From Zygnema cylindricum (lineage: Eukaryota; Streptophyta; Zygnematophyceae; Zygnematales; Zygnemataceae), in NCBI GenBank assembly GCA_037447655.1, contig JBBHKE010002003.1, positions 144,953 through 208,952 on the forward strand: DNA of 64,000 nucleotides, written 5' to 3'. This document shows, one piece after another, positions 55,096 to 64,000 of the stretch; within the stretch, counting starts at the first letter, position 1; every line of letters begins with the position of its first letter. Position numbers and translations under genes: made by a program. Under the pieces are notes generated by a model. The model ran no database searches. It was not told where the DNA came from and saw nothing but the letters and a program-made list of their open reading frames with translations.

Positions 55096-56075
55096 AATTT
55101 CTCAAGCATATTACCTATTGCTTCTTTCTGAGTAAGTCAGATTAATCTTCTTCCCCCTATCTCTCTCCATTTGAATCCCCAAAATATATTTTGCCTCCCC
55201 TAAATCCTTCATATCAATCTGCTTCTGAGATCTGTTTTTAACTTATTGATCTTTTCCAATGATTTACTCAACACAAGCAGATCATCCACATAAATTGCAA
55301 TAAAAATGACACCATTCTCATCTTCAAACATATAGATAGAATGGTCAGAGCTGATACGGATATATCCCTGACTGGTAAGAAACTCATCTAGTTTCTTATT
55401 CCACTGTCGGGGAGCCTGCTTTAGTCCATATAAGGACTTTATGAGCCTTCAGACTTTGCTCTCTTCTCCTTCTTCCACGAACCCCTCGGGTTGTCTCATG
55501 AAAATTTCTTCCTCTAATTTACCATTAAGAAACACAGTCTTAATGTCCATCTGGTGTATTTCCATGTCTTCCGCTGCTGCCAGGGTGAGGAGAATCCTTA
55601 CTGATGGGAACCGAACAACTAGAGCAAAAGTCTCCTCATAGTCAATCCCCTCCTTTTGGGTGAACCCCTTCGCTACCAATCGAGCCTTATATCTTTCAAT
55701 GGTATTATCTGGGTTCAGTTTTAGTTTAAATACCCATTTACACCCAATAGGTTTTCTGTCTGGAGGACAATCTGCTAGTTCCCAAGTATTTGCTTCCATG
55801 ATAGAAGCCATCTCATCATTTATGGCTCTAATCCATCTTTCTTTCTCTAGACTATTCACTGCCTCCGAGTAAGACTGAGGCTCATCAGGGTGAGATAGCT
55901 TAGTTACCTTATGAGCGGCTTGTTTTTCCTGTAATCTTTTGCTGCTCCTCCTTCCTCCCTCAAACTCCGAAGCAAGAATGGATGGAAGTCTTAGATTTCT
56001 TCTCATTGTCTCATCGGCTCCCCTGTCCATGGAAACCGGTTCTTGTCCCGCTTCTTCTATCTCCTCGAAGTCCAT
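55096..56075 (-). pseudogene. Cop3 reverse transcriptase (broken)
   Basis: 55449-56075 has KWVFKLKLN, ERYKARLVAKGF, and IHQMDIKTVFLNGK. It stops after EEGEESKV at a position where Cop2 reads CRLIKSLYGLKQAP. Downstream the same protein continues in pieces (SLYGLKQAPRQWNKK, IFIAIYVDDLLVLS near 55280), with at least one further frame change before 55096. The active-site YVDD itself is intact. Confidence 0.88.
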
Positions 56076-56459
56076 AGGAGTATGTGAGGTTTTCGGTGAG
56101 TCTTTTGTATCTTAGATCTCCCCTGAATCTGTAATCACGCTTTCACTCATGTCCCTTTCGGGAACGACCAAGTTCTCCTCACTTTCGGACTCAAATCAGA
56201 TCCTTATCTTCTTTGTATATTTGAAGGGGTCAAATGACTTCCCTTCATCCATGACAACTAAGTGATTGACCAGAATGATATCTTTCTTTGCTAAGTCATA
56301 GACTCTATATCCCTTAACATCCTCATCATATCCCACAAAGTATCCATGTTTTCCCTTAGCATCTAGTTTCTAGTTTTTCCTATCCGTGTCAAGACTGTAA
56401 ACTTGGCAACCAAATACTTTAAGGTGTGAGATATCTGGTTTCCTTCCAACCCATATCTT

Positions 56460-57275
56460 TTAAGGTGTCACTCCCTTTACAGCTGAGGTAAGGACTCTAT
56501 TCTTGATGTAGTTGGCACAGTTCATTGCTTCTGCCCAAAATCTCTTTCTTATTTTCTTGTCAGCCAACATACTGCGTACACTATCTCCTAGTGTTCGATT
56601 CAGCCTCTCAGCTATCCCATTTTGTTCCGCGTTATATGGTACAGTTTTCTGGTGCTGCACTCCCTCATCTCTCAGATATTCCTCAAACTCGTTAGAGGTA
56701 TATTCCCCCCCATTATCACTCATTATCCTCTTAATGGGGGTTTCATGCAACTTTTCACTCCAAGCTTTATATTCTTTGAAGTAAGTTGATGCTTCAGATT
56801 TTGTTTTCACAAAGTAGACTCTAGAGTATCTAGACCAGTCATCAGTTACTGTCATCATAAACCTCTTTCCTCCAACCAAAGGTACTTTTCCAGGTCCCCA
56901 AATATCTGTGTGGACCAAATCTAACACACTCTCACCTCTATATATCGTGGCTTTGGGAAAGGGAAGTTTATGAGCCTTACCTTGAGCACAACCACTACAA
57001 CCATCCATCATTTCATTATCCCCAAACTGAATGCCATCTACTACCCCAACTTTTTTCATTTCCCTTAACCTATCAAAATGCACATGCCCCAACCGCTTAT
57101 GCCAAATCATCATCTTAGGAACACCAACATAGTAAGCATTCTTCTTTTCATTACTCAGATTAAGCCTAAACATTCCTTGGCTACCCTTATCTGCTGTGAA
57201 GTAAATTTCATCCCCATACTTAGCTGTAAAGACTCCCTTTCTAGTTAAGGTATCAAACTCATTGTCATCTAACAC
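56460..57275 (-). CDS. Cop3 integrase
   Basis: 271 codons. Zinc finger WHKRLGHVHFDRLRE ... CSGCAQGKAH, then the catalytic triad in LVHTDIWGPG, IMSDNGGEYTSNEF and NAEQNGIAERLNRT. Complete catalytic residues. The frame is broken downstream at a stop near 56460, before the C-terminal domain; fragments of it follow to about 56220 (VYSLDTDRKN, DVKGYRVYDLAKKDI). Confidence 0.92.
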   Translation of the reverse strand: MLDDNEFDTLTRKGVFTAKYGDEIYFTADKGSQGMFRLNLSNEKKNAYYVGVPKMMIWHKRLGHVHFDRLREMKKVGVVDGIQFGDNEMMDGCSGCAQGKAHKLPFPKATIYRGESVLDLVHTDIWGPGKVPLVGGKRFMMTVTDDWSRYSRVYFVKTKSEASTYFKEYKAWSEKLHETPIKRIMSDNGGEYTSNEFEEYLRDEGVQHQKTVPYNAEQNGIAERLNRTLGDSVRSMLADKKIRKRFWAEAMNCANYIKNRVLTSAVKGVTP

Positions 57276-57302
57276 AGACGTAGAGACAAGATTTTTACTC
57301 AG

Positions 57303-57767
57303 CTAAGGAATGTAAAGTACATCTGAGAATGTAAGTATAGAAGTCTTACCCTCCACTAAGACTATCAAATCTACTGATCCCACAAGATCTGTAGTAACCA
57401 CCCTCCCATCCCCATACTCTATCTCTACGGTAGGAATTTTTCTTAACTTAGTGAAGAGTTCTTTATCACGACACATATGCATGGATGCACCTGAGTCGAT
57501 GATCCATCCTTCCTGTGGAGCTTCCCAGATTGCTCCAAGGGCACACTTCTGCCTCCGAGGAATCTCCTTCTCCTCCAGACTCTCGTAAAGAAGAATCTCC
57601 CCATCCTCCTCAGAGGACTCATCCTCGGTTTCTCCTGACACTTTTGTAACCACAAGTGCCTTTTTCTTCCCTCCGGAAGACCCCCTCCACGGTTCTCTTG
57701 GAGCCTCAGCTCTGATAGCTTGACACAATCTGCGATAAAGTGTCCCTACTTTTTGCAATAATGACAA
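57303..57767 (-). CDS. Cop3 protease
   Basis: 154 codons with the EIPRRQKCALGAIWEA segment, the active site WIIDSGASMHMC and the following VEIEYGDGRVV and SILTFSDVLYIP blocks that link copia protease to integrase. The first ~15 residues are an out-of-frame reading of the CCHC knuckle, so a frameshift separates it from gag. A stop at 57303 separates it from integrase. Confidence 0.88.
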   Translation of the reverse strand: MSLLQKVGTLYRRLCQAIRAEAPREPWRGSSGGKKKALVVTKVSGETEDESSEEDGEILLYESLEEKEIPRRQKCALGAIWEAPQEGWIIDSGASMHMCRDKELFTKLRKIPTVEIEYGDGRVVTTDLVGSVDLIVLVEGKTSILTFSDVLYIP

Positions 57768-58638
57768 AGACCCTTTGGGGGCCTCTGTCCTCTAGAATGA
57801 TCTTTTTCCCCTCTATAAGGTTTCTTCGGGTCCTTCCCCCATCGGTCCCCTCTTGCTGCTAGAGCTTGAATGCTCTTTCCTCCTCTCCTAATCTCCATTG
57901 TGTTTTCCTGCACAAGTATCATCATGACTACTGTGTTCCATTTCCATGAACTATCAGGCAATCCCTGTACTCGGTACACTATGTTTTCGAACTCATCTGG
58001 TAATTTCATGATAAGGGTGTTAACTTTCATTTTCATTGTACTTGTCCACCCGGCACTTTCCATTTCCATATACAAAGGAGAAAGATCATTACAGTAATCT
58101 TACATCTTTCTCCTTTGTAAGTGTAACTCAATAGCTTTTGCTCAGCCAACTGGAGCTCCTGAATAGTTCCAGCTCTATAAATCTCCACCACACTCTCCCA
58201 CAACTCCTCGGCCTTGTAAATGTGAAGATGAGGAGTGGCCAAACCTTGAGTGAGGTGCCTCAGAATGAAGTTCTTGGCAGCCATGTTTACATCCTCCCAC
58301 ATTTGAGTATTGTTCTCCACAGTCTTCACGGTCGCCGCTCCCGATACTGTGGCAAAAGGAGTGAGGTGTGTCTCCTTCCCTTTCCCCTTTTCGGACACAC
58401 TGCTGTCCCCATCACTTGCCTCCTCCGCTGACAAAACCGTTGTTGGAGGAAACCTTACTCCCCCAAATCTTGGTGGAGTTCCCGAAGGTGGACGTTTCAC
58501 TTGTCCACTGACGATACCCCAGTATCGTTTTTCACACAAAGCTCCCATCATCATGGCTTCCGAATAGATGAACCCAGATCCATTGAAGGTGGGCACCCTA
58601 GAGGGTGGGCCCATAACCTGCAATTCTGTGTCCTCCAT
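57746..58638 (-). pseudogene. Cop3 gag (frameshifted)
   Basis: The N-terminal frame 58033-58638 starts inside the 5' LTR (MEDTELQVMGPPSRVP) and includes MAAKNFILRHLTQGL and the ELWESVVEIYRAGTIQ block. The second frame (57746-58075) continues with LIMKLPDEFENIVYRVQ, ENTMEIRRGGKS and the start of the knuckle (GLCHYCKK). A frame change near 58075 divides them, next to a small duplicated segment ('acatctttctcctttgtaa' resembles 'tacaaaggagaaagatc'). Confidence 0.88.
58606..58618 (-). promoter_or_regulatory. Cop3 half-tRNA primer-binding site
   Basis: GGTTATGGGCCCA on the minus strand, adjacent to the 5' LTR. Confidence 0.85.
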
Positions 58639-59607
58639 TGGACCACAAAATACAGGAAGCCTCTAGATAGTATTTAACTAACCCACTTTAAGCCACAACC
58701 ACTGCTGCCCAAGAAGGCAAACTGACAATTTGAGTGCACCTCTGTGTAGCGTGGACTCCCTTGAGTCCGTAGCAAAAAGAATCACTGAAAACGGCCAACC
58801 AGCCGATAAGTTATGAGCCGGCAAAAATGCCAATTTATACAAGGCTCTCTGAGAGAGAGGTGTCTATCTACCAAAATTTCCTAAGTCCTAAATCTCTCTC
58901 ACAACCCCTATCTACTAAAGTACGAACCAATCATATTACTGTAAAGTACAGAAAAGTACTACGGCCGATGTACTTTCTGTACGGCTGGTGTACAACAAGG
59001 CTACTGAGTGGACGCGTGTTATTTTTCCACTCGTTCGTATATTCTTCGGAATTCTCGCGACCGAATGTCATCCTTCCACGCGACGCCACGTCATGCCACG
59101 TCCATAAAATCCAAAGTGACCATTTCGCGATCTCGACGATGACGTGCGCCGTCGAATTAAATTTGACATTAAATGTCGACCGTTTAAAACAAATGTTTGT
59201 TTCATTTGTTTCGTGCGAAATGACGTTCGCACTAAACTTTAACAGGTTCTATGTTCGTTTCGTCCATATTTCAGTGTAATACAATAGTTTAAATATGAAT
59301 GAAACCCTATATCATCTAACGGACTTCTACGCCAGACTGGTTAGAGCTAACGGCTACGTTGCGCTATACCGGTCGGGGGTTCGAGTCCTGCCGGACTCAA
59401 CCTTTTGTTAAGAGTGACGTAAGTCATCTTTAGTCCTTCCTATGGAGCTGAGGCAGCCATGGCTCCATCGCTCTCTCTCTCTTTCAGTGACTACAACAAG
59501 TATGGGGGAGAGAGAGAAGAGATGGAGGCAGGCTGCCATCATTTCTTATATATGTTTCCGCTAATTTATTTTAAACTAGAAAATACAAAATACTACTTAT
59601 TTCAACA
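58619..59607 (-). repeat. Cop3 5' LTR
   Basis: 989 bp; about 40 bp shorter than the other LTR, partly because a 'gttgagctaggacaaccatgg'-like duplication at 54083-54140 is absent here. B-box-like GGTTCGAGTCC at 59378-59388. Confidence 0.9.
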
Positions 59608-59900
59608 ACTCGAAGGGAGAAAAATAACGAGTACTCTACCTCATCCTAAAAATTTCCCACTCGTGTGGCGCGTGCGTGGATCGATTCTCATTCGTTGTTT
59701 GGGTGATACTTTACCTAAAATCACCCTGCGAGGTTATTTTTGATGAAGTTTTTTAATGGGTTGCATTCTCTTGCCCGAGGGTCGAAAAGAGGAAAGCGCC
59801 AAAATGCGTTCACATGACGACAAACATGGAGTACATTCAAAATGTCAAATTGACGTTCACTGTACTGTGGTAAAAGTGGTCGGAGTATATTGAGAAGGTT

Positions 59901-61500
59901 AATATCGCGAAATTACGATGTTTTTTCAACACAAAACAACTGTCTGACACAAAAAAAAGGGGAAACCTTTGTCGCACCTTGGCCTCGAAGTCTATAACGG
60001 TCGAAGGAGGAGCTTGTACCTTTGAAGGTCCTTCGAAGGTGGCTGAAGTGCTATGGATTTTTTGAAGGACCCGGCCAAGCCTCCCCCCCTTGGTGCAATG
60101 CACGTCTTTTTGGAAAAGTTATTATTATGTCGTTGCTTCTACGCCGGGAGTAGAAGAGTAGTTCGTTGTTGTTTTTGGTGCTTCAATTTTTAGGGTGAAA
60201 AAATAAGCCACTTTTCTGGCACCAACCGGCGTAGCAACGGGCAGACCAGCGCGCAGCGAAATAATAAAAAGCAGCGAAGAACTAACTGCTTTTGCAAGTG
60301 CCCTCTTTGGAGAAGCACTTTGGGAGTCTTTTTTTTTTAAGAACCGCGTTCATAAATAGGTGAGTTAAAAGGAACGACAACACTTCAATCAAGTTTCGTC
60401 TACTTTCTGTTGTTGTTGATCCCTACCAAAGTGTTTCACACCATACTCATTCGATTCATACGTATTTCACTAAAATTGCGTGTTTTGTTTTTTTGGGTTG
60501 CTAATTCTTTCATTACAATGATATTTTTTGGCATTCATATTGAGAATAGAAAAAAGTCTCCACTGACTAGGGAATACTTTGGTTTCTATTTGAAGACTTT
60601 TGGGAAAAGAAATAATGTGCCTAGCGGTAGTTACAGTGTAACCCCTATTGACTGAATTGAACCAATAACCTCTAGTACGATTTGGTGAACCACGCCATAC
60701 CTTTGTGAGTGCATTCCTAACCAATTTACGTCTACAAATCTTATGTCAAGATTTGGGCAACACAATTATAGGTTTTTCCAAAAGCTCTACATTTTCAATT
60801 CCAACAAGCAAATTGGTTTCACTTTATGCGTTGAATTTTGTGTTTAAACAAATAGTTGAAGTTTTTCATCCGGTATGAATCAAAAGTATGTCCCTACGTG
60901 TGTTCTACTGAAACATTGTATAACATTGCCCTCTAAATGATAACAACTTGTTTAGACTGTTGAAATAAATGAACAAGACTCGTAGCATTTTTGGTTATGT
61001 TTGTCTGTTAGTACATGCAATCGCGTAGAACCGATTTGGATTCAAGAAGAGAAGGTTCGAAGACTAAAAATTGCTTTGCATTTGTTTCGAAACACAAATT
61101 ATCTTTTGAGTAGCACAGTGGAACAATAGCCGACTACTTTGTAGATACTCTTGGTTTAAAGCAAATGAATGATGTTTCTCGACTGCTTTGGACTGAAGGT
61201 ATGATGAGCGCATGTATGACGTATGACGTAGGAATACCGAAAAAAAAAACGAATTAAAAAATAAGGGTGACAAAGATTCGAAGAACAGGAAAAGCAACGC
61301 TTGTTCTTGCTGCTTTTTTAGAACACTTTGGCGCTTCGCCAGAGGGACAAAATGGGCGTGATGTGCGCAGTTGGCGGCGGAATGCCGTGAAGGAATCGCG
61401 GGTCCGCTTTTTTTTTCGGATGTATGATGTATGACGTAGGAATACTGAAAACAACAACGAATTTACATTACAGGGAATAAGGTAGCAGACGAGCACTCTT
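59901..61500. other. No gene seen; two short direct repeats
   Basis: Unique-looking AT-rich DNA. 'tgtatgacgtaggaatac' occurs near 61222 and again near 61431, flanking about 200 bp. The 7-bp stem CTTCTAC/GTAGAAG is at 60137-60157. Confidence 0.45.
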
Positions 61501-62630
61501 TGGTGTTGTCCATAGCCTATTTCAACCATGGATCACTCTCGGAATCGGAAGCACCACAAACTACCTCAAAAACAGCTGTGTTTCAGACAGCACAGATTAC
61601 TCCACAATAAACAAAATCACCTCAAACTGCACCAATATGCAGTATACCATAGACACCGTAGACTCCCAATTACAGCTAAATCCACCAAGGAATCTAGAAG
61701 ATATAAGCTCCAGAGTTTCCCAAAAACAACTAACAGCTTCTCACACTAACCAGGTAGACTTCTCACGGAATTCTACCGAGATGACAGAACATAATTAAAC
61801 TATACACACATATAGTGTCTAGATCATACAATATCTTCACAAAGTTTCACATCAAAACATCAATCAGAGTGATCACACCAACAAGTCAAAGTTGTAAAAA
61901 AAAAGTCTGCCATTTCTTTGATTAACTCAGCTGTGATAATCAAAATAATCTAAGTCCTACAAGTTATACTCAGAGAGTTCACTACTGAATGTACGGAGGC
62001 ATACCAGCCGTACGTTATCTACTACCTACCTAAATTATTGTGAGTATACTCGAATAATTTGAGGTATGTCAGGCTGTGACTAAATCTACACTGATAAACT
62101 AATTAGCAAAAAGACAAACCTTTGTTGTATAGCATATTTACACCGACACCTCCGCAAAGTCAGCCTGCTTAGTCACTTGAGATCTTCTTATGAATCCCGT
62201 CCACCGACTTGTTTCATATAAACCTTATCTGCGTTGTCACATACCTGGATATATCCAAAAATAACCGCAGCTTCGTCGCACCTATGTTGTCCTATTTAAA
62301 GTACACTTGTCTCAAATAGATGTGCTATACCGGCGGCGCATATTTCAATGTTTCGTACATTTCAAATCGGATCGCTTCGCGATCCGCCGTCCATTTCTTA
62401 TTGCATGTTCACGCCACTCAATAAGTCTCGTACTTCACTTTAGTTTTATCCGTACGTTCGCTCCCCCAATCCGTGAATCCATTCGAACCTCCACATTAAT
62501 AATATACGCACGAAATGTCGCAAGCGCACAAAATGTCCCGTATGCACGAAACTAACTTTTCAAAACAACATTTGGAGGCCGACGGTCATTTCCGTACAAC
62601 AATTGTGTAGACTCCCACCTCTCACCAAAA
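61501..62630. other. No confident gene
   Basis: One plus-strand frame across about 61529-61797 is open for roughly 90 codons (Ser/Thr/Asn-rich, ending TEMTEHN). It may be a gene fragment or chance. The remainder shows nothing recognisable. Confidence 0.35.
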
Positions 62631-62716
62631 CTGTTGTAATGATTTTTGTTGGTCCCAGAGCGATATATTGAATTTCGAATTTATCGCGATAAGGAATTTG
62701 ACGATACACAACACTA
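62631..62716. mobile_element. Fragment of hAT-type MITE
   Basis: Right-end portion only ('ttggtcccagagcgatatat' and 'gatacacaacacta'). Confidence 0.75.
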
Positions 62717-63260
62717 GAATATTGAGTTAATTTCACACGAGGAAAATGACAAATTAGCGTTTTTAACGCTTTACGAGCACGTAACTGTTCGGATATTTCA
62801 TCAAACTTTAAAATCTGATGTCCAATAACAATAATTCTCTTAAAATTTGATTTTTACTTCGAAACTTCGATGCATAATCCAAACAAAAATAGATAAAATG
62901 TGATGTAATTATTTTTCCATTGATTTTAATTGTTATATAAATTGGACAAAACTTACGACCTTAAAATAATATGAAAAAAAAAAAATAATAAAAAAATGCG
63001 ATGATAGACGAACACAAAATACAAGAATAGTTAATGAACCCGAAAAAAAAAGGGGGAAAGAAAAGAAAAAAAAAGAGACGAGAGAAAAAGGACTATCGAC
63101 AAAATTGTAAAAAAAATATATATATATAAATCGCAAAATCCTCATTTATTTTCATCTAACAATTTCTATTCACATTCTAGCTAGAAAATTCAGAAAAAAA
63201 CCGCGAAAAAAATATAAAAAATATAGAGTAAAAAATAAGACATCGTAAAAAAAGAAAGAA
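62717..63260. other. AT-rich DNA downstream of the PPR gene
   Basis: A/T homopolymers and no gene; would include the 3' untranslated region of the PPR gene on the minus strand. Confidence 0.45.
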
Positions 63261-63266
63261 AAAAGA

Positions 63267-64000
63267 TTATGTCCTTTTTCCTTCATCCCACGCCCATTCT
63301 TCCAAAATCTCGAAAGCACTCGGAGTCTCCGATGTCGGTTGAAATAATGTCCACCTCCCCTCTCTCACTCCTCCCTCCCGTCTCTCTCCTCCCTCCCCTA
63401 TCTCTCCTCCCTCCCAAATCTCCCCTCCGTCCCATCTCTCCCATCTTTCCTCTCTCACCTCTATCTCCCCTTTCTCCCTTAAACCCTCAAATTTTCTCCC
63501 AAAAACATCTCGAGAATCTCCCCAAATACCATCCTCAAATTCCTCTCTCTCCATCATTTTTTTTTTCGCCTTTTTTATCATTTCGATCGTTCGAGGATCC
63601 GCTCGATTTTTTTTTTTTTCTATTCTATTTCCCAAATCCAAAACATTTTCCGTCATTTCATACAAACTACAAGCTCGAATCAAAACACTGTACAATCCCA
63701 TATCTCCTCCTCCTCCCACCCCCTCCTTTTCCATGAAATCTAACAAAGTTAAACCTTTTTCGACATCAATTCGACTTCCGGAAGATACGAGACATTTAAT
63801 TAAATCGAAATAAACGCCGAAATCGGGAAAAAAACCGTCTTCTTTCATTTTTTGCAAAATTTCGTCGACAATTTTTGAATCTATGGAGTTCCCCGTCGAA
63901 CAAATTGCGTATCGCCATGTGTCACTATTTACAACTCCAATCATTTTTTCGCCTTTGACAAGATAGTCAAAAATGGCATTTTTTTGGTCTATTTCTGAAG
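63267..64000 (-). CDS. Pentatricopeptide-repeat (PPR) protein, C-terminal part
   Basis: The frame is open from the window edge (64000) to a stop at 63267, so the gene starts outside. PPR proteins are helical-hairpin RNA-binding proteins, usually acting on organelle transcripts. Near the edge the frame reads AIFDYLVKGEKMIGVVNSDT, a typical end and start of 35-residue repeats. It is followed by WRYAICSTGNSIDSKIVDEI and KMKEDGFFPDFGVYFDLIKC, then LLDFMEKEG...GLYSVLIRAC. The last ~90 residues are charged low-complexity with repeated EGGEI/GGERREGG units, reflecting a CTCCCTCC-type repeat on the plus strand. No DYW or E domain is seen. The only convincing host gene in the window. Confidence 0.78.
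   Translation of the reverse strand, partial: SEIDQKNAIFDYLVKGEKMIGVVNSDTWRYAICSTGNSIDSKIVDEILQKMKEDGFFPDFGVYFDLIKCLVSSGSRIDVEKGLTLLDFMEKEGVGGGGDMGLYSVLIRACSLYEMTENVLDLGNRIEKKKNRADPRTIEMIKKAKKKMMEREEFEDGIWGDSRDVFGRKFEGLREKGEIEVREERWERWDGGEIWEGGEIGEGGERREGGVREGRWTLFQPTSETPSAFEILEEWAWDEGKRT

Larger units (their letters stand above)
53247..59607 (-). mobile_element. Cop3: Ty1/copia element
   Basis: LTRs 53247-54278 and 58619-59607 (TGCAATTCTG...TTCAACA). Flanking 5-mers ACTGG (53242-53246) and ACTCG (59608-59612) agree at four of five bases. Order gag, protease, integrase, RT, RNase H on the minus strand; related to Cop2 in sequence but with different LTRs. Confidence 0.93.

Overview
This is a transposable-element-dominated window from a nuclear eukaryotic genome, most likely of the plant lineage (a streptophyte alga or other green plant). 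The evidence is Ty1/copia elements whose primer-binding sites match plant initiator tRNA-Met, a pentatricopeptide-repeat (PPR) gene at the right edge, hAT relics, and a Ty3/gypsy element carrying a DNA methyltransferase of the kind I recall being reported from the charophyte Klebsormidium. Very little host coding sequence is visible: the partial PPR gene (63267-64000, minus) and possible exons of a glycosyltransferase-like gene (44237-44629 and about 45333-45447, minus). There are two 10-base N gaps (4094-4103, 44816-44825).

Layout. 1-692 is the end of a copia-type LTR. It abuts a decayed Ty3/gypsy element, Gy1 (693-4093, minus). A broken hAT transposase lies at 5062-6615. From 8391 to 26377 there is a nest at least three layers deep. 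A hAT-type MITE with an 8-bp target duplication (TSD) contains the 17-kb Ty3/gypsy element Gy2 (8921-26000). Gy2 contains a gag-only copia derivative, Cop1 (15247-19464), with a perfect 5-bp TSD. 26.4-32.6 kb is a mosaic of MITEs, minisatellites and a short run of TTTTTTAGGG telomere-like units. The copia element Cop2 (32637-39008) sits inside a 50-bp-unit satellite (about 32590-40605). 40.6-53.2 kb is repeat mosaic with a possible host gene and a G-box cluster. Copia Cop3 (53247-59607) is inserted in another dispersed repeat. The rest is AT-rich DNA up to the PPR gene.

Gy2 is the most remarkable object. Its minus-strand order is gag, two CCHC knuckles, protease, C5-cytosine DNA methyltransferase, reverse transcriptase/RNase H, integrase, PHD-like finger. 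It has a candidate self-priming primer-binding site instead of a tRNA site. It is circularly permuted: the 283 bp missing from its right LTR are found, complete, outside its left LTR across a 3-nt LTR-LTR junction, as expected if a 2-LTR circle had been inserted. It now carries several stop codons and frame changes. The copia elements share a half-tRNA primer site that is translated as part of gag, start codons inside the LTR, and (in Cop1 and Cop2) a tRNA-top-half-like hairpin with compensatory substitutions.
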